Assembly: GCA_035295845.1 (NCBI GenBank)
Contig: DATGIF010000028.1
Span: 233,147 to 297,146 of the forward strand
DNA length: 64,000 nt
From: Palsa-892 sp035295845
Lineage (GTDB): Bacteria; Pseudomonadota; Alphaproteobacteria; Rhizobiales; Xanthobacteraceae
Direction of reading: 5' to 3'
Every line of letters begins with the position of its first letter. The stretch's first letter is position 1. A model generated the notes under the pieces. It made no database searches. It was not told the origin of the DNA and saw nothing but the letters and a program-made list of their open reading frames with translations. The translations under genes were made by a program, and so were the position numbers. Of this stretch, positions 38,925 to 47,044 are shown one piece after another.

Positions 38925-39318
38925 TTGGCGGCGACGGTTCGATGCCGTCCTTGCCGCATATGGATCGCGTGATTTCGAGTGGGGCAGCGCCGATTGCGTG
39001 ACGCTCGCGCTCGACACAATGAAGGCGATCACGGGCGTCGATCCGTTTGAATCGCACCGCGTATGGCGGAATGAATTCGGTTCCAAGCGCGTGATGTTGC
39101 GCCTTGGCTTCTACTCAATCGCAGATGTCTTCTCATCGGTTTGCCCGCGCACGTCAGCATCAATGGCGCGCGCAGGCGACATCGGTGTTGCCATCGACGG
39201 AAATACAAAAAACGAGGTCGCGATTATTTTCGACGGCCACAAAATCATCGGCATGGCACCTTGCGGGCTTACCCGGCTTCCGCTCAACGCAGCGAGGTTC
39301 GCCTACACCGTGGGGTAA
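38902..39318 (+). CDS. DUF6950 family tail-tip protein, TTG start (138 aa)
   Basis: LPDWRRRFDAVLAAYGSRDF, then EWGSADCVTLALDTMKAITG, is the DUF6950 pattern, with a Cys that may derive from an NlpC/P60-like peptidase fold. Such proteins lie between the hub and the receptor-binding protein in many phages. I start at the TTG at 38902, which overlaps the gene before; no ATG is close enough to keep the conserved WRRRF segment. Confidence 0.65.
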   Translation: MLPARLPDWRRRFDAVLAAYGSRDFEWGSADCVTLALDTMKAITGVDPFESHRVWRNEFGSKRVMLRLGFYSIADVFSSVCPRTSASMARAGDIGVAIDGNTKNEVAIIFDGHKIIGMAPCGLTRLPLNAARFAYTVG

Positions 39319-39321
39319 ATA

Positions 39322-41868
39322 ATGGCGATCATCGCTGTTGCTATTGTCGGCGCTCTCGCGAGCGCCGCTATCACAGGCATGGCGGTGGTGACGGCCTTGA
39401 CCCTTGCGGGTCTCAGCATTGGCTTGAGCTATGCCGCGAAGGCACTCACGAAAACCAAGGCGTCGTCAGTCGCTTCCACATCTGGCGTTCAAACGTCGCT
39501 GCAAACGGGCGGTGATGTTCCGCGCGGATCGGTGTTCGGGAAGCAGGGCGTCGCTGGGCAGCTCATCTATTTCAACACCTACGGCGCAGATAACGCCTAT
39601 CTTGAAATGGTCTTCGCCATCGGCGACGGCCTGCACGATGGCATCGACGCGGTTTGGGTTGATGGCGTGCGCAAGACGATCACGCGCACATCTAGCTCGA
39701 CCTACGCTGAGCATTACACGGTCGATGGGTTTACCGGCTTCACGCTCGACTTTTACCTTGGCAAGAGCGGCCAAACCGCCGACGCGAATCTTGTCACCAA
39801 CGCAAACCCCGCTGGGCGGTGGACATCAGATTTTAAGCTGACTGGCATCAGCTACATCATTTGCCGGTTGAAATATGATGCCGACCTGTATCCGCAGGGT
39901 GTTCCGCAGTTTCTTTTCGAGGTGCGTGGGCGTCGCCTCTATGATATTCGCAAGGACGATACAGCAGGGGGGTCGGGTGCGCATCGTTGGGATGATGAGA
40001 CCACTTGGGAATTTTCCGAAAATCCCATTGTGCAGCTCTATAATTTCCGGCGCGGCTTGTATGTCGCTTCCCAGCTCGTTGTCGGATGCGGTGTCGCGCC
40101 CGTCGATCTTGTGCCCGATTATTTCATGGCGGCTGCCACAGCCTGCGATGAAATCGTTGGTAGCAACCCACGTTTCCGGTGCGGTACTTACGTCTCCGCT
40201 GATGAGCAATACGGCGACGTTGTAACCCGGTTCCTTGAGGCTTGCGCTGGTGTCGAGCAAGAGCGCGCAGGCGCATTCGCCCCCATCGCTGGCGTCGCGC
40301 AATCGCTCGCGCTTCCTGATCCGATCACGGACGATGATATTGTATCGGGGCAGCCCGTAAAGTTTTCGGCGAAGCAATCGCGCGCGTCGCTATTCAATGC
40401 CGTGTTCGGCATCTTCACCGATCCCTCGCAGCAATGGAAACAGGTCGCCTATCCGCCGAACACGAATTCGGATGATGAGGCGACGGATGGCGAGCGCCTT
40501 GTTGAAACGCTCGACCTGCCGCAGATTCCATACGTCGATCAGGCTCAGAGGCTTTCCGAGATTGCGCGCAGGCTCGCGCGTCTTCAGGCGACGGCGACGA
40601 TCACGCTGCCGTATAAATTCGTTGTGCTTGAGCCGGGCGATTGGATTCAGTGGAATTCCGCGCTGTACGGCAATCGGACTTGGATGGTGACGCAGGCGAC
40701 GCTTAACGCCGATCACACGAATACGGTTGCGCTTCGCGAGATTTCGTCCGACGCATATTCGGATGTCACCCCGGCCGCAGGCCCGGCGGTTGGCACGCTT
40801 CCGACAGTGGCCACGCGGCTTTCGACGGCGCCAAGCTTCTCGATTGGGGGAAGCACAATCTTGGGCGCTGGCGGCCTTAAGATTCAGGCGATTGTCTGCA
40901 ACTGGACTCCGATCCTCGATCTAACGGTTGATCGGGTCATCGTCGAATATCGCATTCACACTGATGATGATTCTGGCGCCGTGATGACGGCCTCATTCTC
41001 CAATGTCCTTTCGGGGCAGGGCGTCATCTCAGCCGGTATTCAGGCGTCAACCGAATACGATGTCCGCGCCACCATCGAGACAACGCCGGAACGCGCCACA
41101 ACGTTCACGGCTTGGCAGCAGATGACCACCGGCGCTGAGCATGTGGTGCCCTCCGCCACCGGCGCCGTTCCTGTTGACGTTCAGCTTACAAGCTTCGATG
41201 ACGCGCTTCAGGATTTGGTTCGCAATCGCATTATGGGCGCGATCAACGATTTGACTACCACGGTTGCCGCCCTCGCGCTTGCGGTCGCCAATCAGGATTC
41301 TTCAAACGCGCTCGATAAGCAGGAATTGAAGCGCAGTATTTCGGCGTCATACGGCAATGCGCTGGCCGCCTTCAACGAGGCGATCATCGCCGCTGTTGGC
41401 CCCGGCGGCTCTGTTGTCGAATTGCTCGATGAGTTACAGGCCACGCTCGATGATGGCACGGCCCTTGGCACGGCATCGTTCATTGTTGGCGTGACACCTT
41501 CCGGCGCGGTGGCTTCTTACGAGCTAACCGTGATGTCCAACAATACGAAGGCTGGCCTGAAGGTCGCCACGTATGATGACGGGCATGGCGGCCATACATC
41601 GCAAGTGCTGATCGAGGCTGATCAGTTTCAGGTCGGCTCGACCGCCGATGGTGTAGGGTTTATGCCGCTGTTCATCGTGTCAGGCGGCGAGGTTCTTATC
41701 AACGGCGACATCATCGCCACCGGCACGATCACGGCCGACAAACTGAGCGTAGCTACGCTTTCTGCTATCGTCGCGAACGTGGGCTTGCTCACGGCGGGGA
41801 TGATCCAAAGCGCGGATGGAAAGCTTCAGCTCGACCTAGACAATAACCGCCTTGTGATTTCCGACTGA
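39322..41868 (+). CDS. tail tip/host specificity protein (central fibre, J-like)
   Basis: 848 residues. It begins with a hydrophobic Gly/Ala region (AIVGALASAAITGMAVVTAL). Features that follow include VFGKQGVAGQLIYFNTYGAD, a cluster near WDDETTWEFSENPIVQLYNF, fibronectin-like segments (about 500-600) and a C-terminal segment with GDIIATGTITADKLSVATLS, a motif seen before fibre chaperone-like ends. This is the layout of J-type tip attachment proteins. It likely binds the host receptor or carries the fibres. Confidence 0.8.
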   Translation: MAIIAVAIVGALASAAITGMAVVTALTLAGLSIGLSYAAKALTKTKASSVASTSGVQTSLQTGGDVPRGSVFGKQGVAGQLIYFNTYGADNAYLEMVFAIGDGLHDGIDAVWVDGVRKTITRTSSSTYAEHYTVDGFTGFTLDFYLGKSGQTADANLVTNANPAGRWTSDFKLTGISYIICRLKYDADLYPQGVPQFLFEVRGRRLYDIRKDDTAGGSGAHRWDDETTWEFSENPIVQLYNFRRGLYVASQLVVGCGVAPVDLVPDYFMAAATACDEIVGSNPRFRCGTYVSADEQYGDVVTRFLEACAGVEQERAGAFAPIAGVAQSLALPDPITDDDIVSGQPVKFSAKQSRASLFNAVFGIFTDPSQQWKQVAYPPNTNSDDEATDGERLVETLDLPQIPYVDQAQRLSEIARRLARLQATATITLPYKFVVLEPGDWIQWNSALYGNRTWMVTQATLNADHTNTVALREISSDAYSDVTPAAGPAVGTLPTVATRLSTAPSFSIGGSTILGAGGLKIQAIVCNWTPILDLTVDRVIVEYRIHTDDDSGAVMTASFSNVLSGQGVISAGIQASTEYDVRATIETTPERATTFTAWQQMTTGAEHVVPSATGAVPVDVQLTSFDDALQDLVRNRIMGAINDLTTTVAALALAVANQDSSNALDKQELKRSISASYGNALAAFNEAIIAAVGPGGSVVELLDELQATLDDGTALGTASFIVGVTPSGAVASYELTVMSNNTKAGLKVATYDDGHGGHTSQVLIEADQFQVGSTADGVGFMPLFIVSGGEVLINGDIIATGTITADKLSVATLSAIVANVGLLTAGMIQSADGKLQLDLDNNRLVISD

Positions 41869-42419
41869 TGACTCGCAGGGTTGTGATGTCATCGAGCGGC
41901 ATTCGATGTTCGCTCCCCGGTATTGATGCGCTGTCGCCACCGACAACGGATGAAGATTCGCTGTCGCTTAATTCGGATTGGGATAGTGTATATCGGCTGT
42001 GGTCGGTGACGCGGCTCGTGAACACGAGCCTTAATCCGCCGGTGGTGATCCCCTTCGCGCCGCTGGATTATCCGCCAGCCGTGCGGTTGTTTATGATTGA
42101 TCGTTCGACCGGCGAGCAAGTTGATATTCCGGTTGTCGGCGGTTCGATTGCGGCCTTCGGCGGGACAGCGTTCTATGCCTCGCAGCGTTATCAGGTGCAA
42201 AGCTTCAGCAATCCGCTTGCGGGAAGCAACCCGCCGTATCTAGTTTCGCTTGCGGCTGCGCAGAATTATGGACTCAGCACTGAGGCCGACACAACGGCCG
42301 TGCCGCTTCCGGCTTCCGTGAAATTTAATCAGGTTACGGTTTGGCAGCGCCCCACCAACACCACGCCGGTAGATTCCCTCACCTATGATTTCGTGGTGAT
42401 GGTTTTCAAAATGCGATGA
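41868..42419 (+). CDS. unknown fibre-region protein (183 aa)
   Basis: Beta-rich, Pro- and Thr-containing (PTTDEDSLSLNSDWDSVYRL, TPVDSLTYDFVVMVFK). Overlaps the tail-tip stop by one base and the next gene by four. Probably a tail-tip or fibre component; no family seen. Confidence 0.55.
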   Translation: MTRRVVMSSSGIRCSLPGIDALSPPTTDEDSLSLNSDWDSVYRLWSVTRLVNTSLNPPVVIPFAPLDYPPAVRLFMIDRSTGEQVDIPVVGGSIAAFGGTAFYASQRYQVQSFSNPLAGSNPPYLVSLAAAQNYGLSTEADTTAVPLPASVKFNQVTVWQRPTNTTPVDSLTYDFVVMVFKMR

Positions 42420-43540
42420 CCAATCGTCTTCTTGTCGGGCATAGGTCGCGGACAGTCCCGACCGGCTATGGTGGAAATGATTCTTACACCAAGGTTTTGC
42501 TCGACTTTGAAAGCGGCGTTGCGGACTCGAACGTTGGCGGCCTCGCGAAGACTTGGACGGCGCACGGGGCGATTGCAACCACCGGATCGCAATTCGTTTT
42601 CGGTTCTAAGTCTCTCGCCTGCACCGGCAATGTAAACGATTATATCGACACGCCGGATTCGGCTGACTTTAATCTTGGCGCAGCCGCCTCGTGGGAAATT
42701 GACTTTTGGTTCAAGGTCGGCGGCGGCGACGGTACGCGCAGGTACATCTTCGGCCAATGCGATTCTGGCGGCAATGATTTTTCGATTGCCTGCGCGGTCA
42801 ATGAAAACAACAAGCTGTGGGTGCAGCTCTCAAATACCGGGAACACAATTCCCGCTACGCTAATCACGGGCACTACATTCCTCACGTCAGGGGCGACGTG
42901 GCATCACGCTGTAATTCAGTTCAACGGATATTATTATCTTCTTTTCGTTGATGGCGTGATCCAAAACACCACAAATGGCGTTTTCAGCTCGGCGCTTTGG
43001 AATAGTTCATCGCCCTTTGCGATTGGCCGTCCCGGTGCTGGCGCTTTTAATGCGTTTAATGGCTGGGTTGATGAATTCCGAATTTCAGTCGGCGAACAAC
43101 GATTCTATACGTTCGCATATACTGTGCCGACGCAGCCATATGATCAGCTCGGAACATCGACATTCACCGATTACGGCGTTTGGCTGAGCAAGCCGGGGAT
43201 TGATGTTTTCACGGCGACTGACGATCAGTGCTTGCTCACCACCGGCGCAAAAAATTTCCAATTCCTGATGCGCGGTTCGGTGGCCGTGCCAGCATCGACT
43301 AATGTGACCGTTTATTTCGGCACCACGCTGGCATCCATTCCCGTTATCGGTTGGGGCGTGAAGAAAACTGTCGGTGGCTGGATCAATCTTCCGGCGTTTG
43401 ATTCCAATTTGCCGAATGATGGCGAGGCGCTTGGCATTGTGATGAAAGTGCAGCCTTTCACTGACAGGATTGTTTTCAAGAACATCTATACCATCGACGA
43501 AACCGTTGTTTATGTGGTCCTTGGGATGAGCGCGGCATGA
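42416..43540 (+). CDS. LamG/concanavalin-like fold protein, possible receptor binder
   Basis: The first 230 residues show the LamG-type jelly roll: LLDFESGVADS, SLACTGNVNDYIDTPDSADF, WEIDFWFKV, WHHAVIQFNG, LFVDGVIQN and GWVDEFRIS. Such domains bind glycans. The remaining 140 residues are beta-rich. In a phage fibre block this suggests binding to host surface sugar. Confidence 0.75.
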   Translation: MTNRLLVGHRSRTVPTGYGGNDSYTKVLLDFESGVADSNVGGLAKTWTAHGAIATTGSQFVFGSKSLACTGNVNDYIDTPDSADFNLGAAASWEIDFWFKVGGGDGTRRYIFGQCDSGGNDFSIACAVNENNKLWVQLSNTGNTIPATLITGTTFLTSGATWHHAVIQFNGYYYLLFVDGVIQNTTNGVFSSALWNSSSPFAIGRPGAGAFNAFNGWVDEFRISVGEQRFYTFAYTVPTQPYDQLGTSTFTDYGVWLSKPGIDVFTATDDQCLLTTGAKNFQFLMRGSVAVPASTNVTVYFGTTLASIPVIGWGVKKTVGGWINLPAFDSNLPNDGEALGIVMKVQPFTDRIVFKNIYTIDETVVYVVLGMSAA

Positions 43541-44037
43541 GTCGGCGTCTCAAGGTCACGAAGGACGGCATCATTGTCGTCGGCCCCGGCTATGATGCCG
43601 ACACGGCCACGCTCGATCAGATGACGTTCAATTCGCAGCTTGCTGCTGTGAACCGTTCGATTGTCGGAATGGCGTTGGTAGTGCGGCGTCAATTCGTGAC
43701 CGTCACAACGAGCAATGCGATTCCTGTGACTACCACATATTTCGGCAAGACGTTTCCTTATCCGCCGTTTTTTGCGTACATCGAAGAACAGGTTTCAACC
43801 AGTGCATTTGATGCTACGCGCGCCAACGTCATTCTGACTTATCGGCCGCCAGCTATGGACCTGTACGGATATTCCAGCGTCGGCACCACGCTATATACAG
43901 CGCCGACAACAGGCATCTATGCCGCGATTTTTGAGGATCACGTCGATTGGTACAATTTCAATCAGGGCGGCGATCCACGCAATTCGCCGCCCTATGATCA
44001 CTATTACGATTGCGTGAGGTGGATGGCATACGCATGA
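43537..44037 (+). CDS. unknown fibre-region protein (166 aa)
   Basis: Overlaps the LamG protein gene by four bases. Starts SRRLKVTKDGIIVVGPGYDA and is beta-rich with many Tyr and Thr residues (PYPPFFAYIEEQVSTSAFDA). Likely a virion component by position. Confidence 0.5.
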   Translation: MSRRLKVTKDGIIVVGPGYDADTATLDQMTFNSQLAAVNRSIVGMALVVRRQFVTVTTSNAIPVTTTYFGKTFPYPPFFAYIEEQVSTSAFDATRANVILTYRPPAMDLYGYSSVGTTLYTAPTTGIYAAIFEDHVDWYNFNQGGDPRNSPPYDHYYDCVRWMAYA

Positions 44038-44444
44038 AAACGCTTTTGGTCTATACGCCTGATGACGGTCGCATTATGCAGCGGCAGCAGGGCTCCTTTT
44101 CGCCGACCATCGTTGATCAGTACGCTTCTGCCGGGATGAAATGCCTCATCTTGGAAAAAGACATCTATGACATCTTGTACGTGAAAGACGGCGAGCTGCG
44201 TTCGCGGCCGAAAATGTCGATCACGCAGGACAAGATGGAAGCGATAGGCGACGGTAAGGATGAGGTTACGTTTAGCGGCATCCCGCCGGGCGCCACGGTT
44301 CTTGTCGATGACGGGCACTCGCAGGCGACCTACGTGCCGACTGACGGCAAGGCGGAAATCTCATCGCCGGAAAGCGGGAACGTCATCGTGCATGTTGCGC
44401 TTTGGCCTTATCTCGAATGGGCTGGGAGTATCACTTTCAAATGA
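44034..44444 (+). CDS. unknown fibre-region protein (136 aa)
   Basis: ATG at 44034 overlaps the previous stop. It contains SGIPPGATVLVDDGHSQATY, similar to short beta-sandwich repeats of tail proteins. Function unknown. Confidence 0.55.
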   Translation: MKTLLVYTPDDGRIMQRQQGSFSPTIVDQYASAGMKCLILEKDIYDILYVKDGELRSRPKMSITQDKMEAIGDGKDEVTFSGIPPGATVLVDDGHSQATYVPTDGKAEISSPESGNVIVHVALWPYLEWAGSITFK

Positions 44445-44812
44445 AAATCGCCATCAATCGGAATCTATCTGACAAGGTTGCGAGCGCGGAAGAAGCCGTC
44501 AACGCGCATTTCAACGGTTTCGGGATGGCCCGCACGCACACCGACGAAGCGCACCGACGAAAGCGCATCGAGGCTCAGGATTTTCTAGCGGGCGCCAATA
44601 AGGCGCCCGTTTTGCTTTCCGAAGAAAGCAGGCGCACCGGCATCGCGGTTGAGCTGCTTGCGAAGGCGATCATCAAGAAGCCCGACGAATTTGCCGGGCG
44701 TGAACATGCGCGGCGCGCACTGATTGAGAAGATTCGCGCCGCCAAGAGCGGGCGTGAAATCGACTCGCTGTTGCAGGCCGCCAATATAGGGCGGGCAAAT
44801 GGCGTTCGGTGA
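44441..44812 (+). CDS. helical accessory protein in fibre block (123 aa)
   Basis: All-helical and charged (DKVASAEEAVNAHFNGFGMA, RRTGIAVELLAKAIIKKPDE), unlike its beta-rich neighbours. This recalls phage DUF4376-like or tail-fibre-assembly helpers. Overlaps the next gene by 14 bases. Confidence 0.5.
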   Translation: MKIAINRNLSDKVASAEEAVNAHFNGFGMARTHTDEAHRRKRIEAQDFLAGANKAPVLLSEESRRTGIAVELLAKAIIKKPDEFAGREHARRALIEKIRAAKSGREIDSLLQAANIGRANGVR

Positions 44813-45686
44813 TCTTTACAGCGCAGGTACGGTATCAGTCACATCGGGCAACACCGCCGTCACCGGCGTAGGCACGCTATGGTCGCTTGCGCTCGTTGCT
44901 GGCGACTCGTTTGAATCGGGCGGCATCCGCGTAACCATCAAGACCGTCACCGACGATACGCACCTTGTTCTTGCGTATGGTTGGCCCGGCAGCAATCTCA
45001 GCGGCGCCTCATATGTGGTGCGCGAGGATTCTGGCCTTCGTCACGATCCGACTGAGATGACAGGGCGCGTTCGCGATCTTCTGCAAACGCTTCAGGTCTT
45101 TGATACCGCGCTTCCGATCATCGGCGTCAATTCCGCCGTTACCGCGCCAACCGGCAGCGAGGCGACAGGCACCAAGTACCGTGTCCTCCCCGGTGCAACT
45201 GGCGCATTTGCCGGGCACGATAATCAGATTGCGGAGAAGCAGGACACCGGATGGTTCTTCACGGTCCCTGAGGGCGGTTGGCAGGTCTTTGACGATTCAA
45301 CGTTCTATCCGCTGGCTTATGACGGCGCGGGGAATTGGAATCGCCTGTCAGGTCCGTATGACGTTCCCGTGTGGATCGCCGGGCGGCCGATTGAGTCCGA
45401 AATCATCTTCAAGATGAAATTCGTGACGCAGGTGAAATTCGCGACGGCGATTGCCGGGAGTCTCGGCGTCGCTGATGTCGCGGCTACAGCCGACTCTATT
45501 TTCTCGGTGCAAAAAAACGGCAGCGAGGTTGGGCAGGTCAAATTCGCCGCGTCGTCATCGACGGCGGTATTTATCGCCGCAAGCCCGTTCACTTTCAATC
45601 CCGGCGATGTTCTCAGCATCGTCGCGCCCGCCGTTCGCGACGCAACTCTTTCAAATATCGCGTTCACCCTAACGGGCACGCGCTGA
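44799..45686 (+). CDS. tail fibre protein with DUF2793-like centre (295 aa)
   Basis: Residues about 105-165 (PTGSEATGTKYRVLPGATGA and QDTGWFFTVPEGGWQVFDDS) match DUF2793, a domain of alphaproteobacterial phage and GTA fibre proteins. The first 80 residues form a separate beta domain (TSGNTAVTGVGTLWSLALVA) found at the start of other phage structural proteins. The C-terminal third is beta-rich and may be the receptor-binding tip. Confidence 0.7.
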   Translation: MAFGDLYSAGTVSVTSGNTAVTGVGTLWSLALVAGDSFESGGIRVTIKTVTDDTHLVLAYGWPGSNLSGASYVVREDSGLRHDPTEMTGRVRDLLQTLQVFDTALPIIGVNSAVTAPTGSEATGTKYRVLPGATGAFAGHDNQIAEKQDTGWFFTVPEGGWQVFDDSTFYPLAYDGAGNWNRLSGPYDVPVWIAGRPIESEIIFKMKFVTQVKFATAIAGSLGVADVAATADSIFSVQKNGSEVGQVKFAASSSTAVFIAASPFTFNPGDVLSIVAPAVRDATLSNIAFTLTGTR

Positions 45687-45710
45687 TCAATCTGAATAAG
45701 GAGACCTAGA

Positions 45711-46217
45711 ATGACACCGACCGTTATGGTGACGGATGGCGGCCCGCATCCTGCTGACAAATGGGCTGAGGTTACGGCTGGCCAGCTTGGCGACCTGATC
45801 GTGCTTGGCCCGAATGCCTCGCCGAAGGTTCGGCGCGAGAAGGAAAAATTTGTCATCTCGCTTCAGGAAGCTTTCGAGGGCCATCATCAAGACGTGCAGG
45901 ATAACGAGGCGGCGGCGCTCAAGAAGGAAGGCACCGCGCGCTTGTCCACCGGCTATCGCGAACACGTCGAGAAGCGGAAGGCTGCTGCGCTCAAGTCCGT
46001 CGCCGACGCCGCGAAGGGCACGTCATTCGAGTCGCATTTCGCGCGCCCCGAAATTCAGGAAATCGTTTGGCGCATGATCAGCCAGCATTTCACCAGCTCG
46101 ATGAAGATTCATCGGAGCTGGCACGCTGACGCCAATCCCGACGACAAACACGCGAAGGCGTTCAAGGCGCGTCGGATTGAATCGCCCATCGGCGGTCTCG
46201 CGCCAGCTACCAAGTAA
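45711..46217 (+). CDS. unknown late protein, mostly helical (168 aa)
   Basis: AAGGAGACCTAGA precedes the ATG. The protein is helical and charged (VISLQEAFEGHHQDVQDNEA, AALKSVADAAKGTSFESHFA). I recall similar proteins in rhizobial phages near fibre genes, without known function. Confidence 0.55.
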   Translation: MTPTVMVTDGGPHPADKWAEVTAGQLGDLIVLGPNASPKVRREKEKFVISLQEAFEGHHQDVQDNEAAALKKEGTARLSTGYREHVEKRKAAALKSVADAAKGTSFESHFARPEIQEIVWRMISQHFTSSMKIHRSWHADANPDDKHAKAFKARRIESPIGGLAPATK

Positions 46218-46278
46218 CCCGCCCGCATAAGCGGACAACTCCACAAAACGAAAAAGAACAAACGCCTTAACGGGCGGG
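46218..46278 (+). repeat. long-range inverted repeat overlapping a ribosome binding site
   Basis: CCCGCCCG (46218-46225) is complementary to CGGGCGGG (46271-46278). The second arm ends in the GGGG of GGGGAG, the ribosome site of the gene at 46289. Pairing could limit its translation. Confidence 0.5.
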
Positions 46279-46288
46279 GAGTCTATCA

Positions 46289-46957
46289 ATGGCTGGTATC
46301 ACCACCGCGTTCTTGACATCGTTCAAGAGCGATCTTTTCTCCGCGTTGCATTGCTTCAACGCTACTGTCGTAAAAACCGGCGTTAACGGAACGTCCGGCC
46401 AATTCGGCCTTACTGGATTGGCGAACGTCACCGGCCTTGCGGTCGGCATGGCCGTGTCGGGCACCAACATTGCCGCTGGCGCCGTTGTAGCGTCCATCGA
46501 CTCGTCCACAACCTGTACGTTGTCGAAGGCCCACACCGGCACGATTTCGTCCGGCTCGATTACCTTCACCGGCGACGTGTTCAAGGTCGCGCTGATCAAG
46601 TCGGGCATGGCGGGCACCTATGGCGCCTCGACCACCAACTACACGGACGTAACGGGCAATTCGGACGAAGCGTCCGGCACCGGCTATACCGCTGGCGGAC
46701 AGGCGCTTGCCGGGCAGGCTTCGCCGACCATATCGGGCACCACGGCATTCGTCGATTGGACAACCGATCCATCGTGGACATCCGCGACGCTGAGCGTTGC
46801 CGGTATGATCATTTACAACACCTCGCAACGCGGACCTACCGCGACGCGCGCGATGTCGGTGCATGATTTCGGCGGCACGCAATCGGTGACGGCTGGCACG
46901 TTTACGGTTGTTCTGCCGACCGCTGACTCGTCCAACGCGATCCTGCGCATCGGCTAA
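46289..46957 (+). CDS. virion protein with inserted Ig-like domain (222 aa)
   Basis: The C-terminal half (FKVALIKSGMAGTYGASTTN, GTGYTAGGQAL, TTAFVDWTTDPSWTSATLSV, AMSVHDFGGTQSV) follows a common phage structural protein. Residues about 24-90 (VTGLAVGMAVSGTNIAAGAV and surrounding strands) interrupt that pattern and read like an added beta-sandwich. Probably exposed on the virion. Confidence 0.7.
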   Translation: MAGITTAFLTSFKSDLFSALHCFNATVVKTGVNGTSGQFGLTGLANVTGLAVGMAVSGTNIAAGAVVASIDSSTTCTLSKAHTGTISSGSITFTGDVFKVALIKSGMAGTYGASTTNYTDVTGNSDEASGTGYTAGGQALAGQASPTISGTTAFVDWTTDPSWTSATLSVAGMIIYNTSQRGPTATRAMSVHDFGGTQSVTAGTFTVVLPTADSSNAILRIG

Positions 46958-46983
46958 GGCTGAAAAAGAAGAACAAAAAAATG

Positions 46984-47020
46984 GGGGCGCTGCGCTTCAT
47001 CGCGGCGCCCCTTCGCCTTT
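46984..47020 (+). terminator. intrinsic terminator between fibre genes
   Basis: GGGGCGCTGCG pairs with CGCGGCGCCCC (one G-U pair) around CTTCAT, followed by TTCGCCTTTT. Confidence 0.7.
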
Positions 47021-47044
47021 TGACTTGATGCGCAGGGGGAAGCG

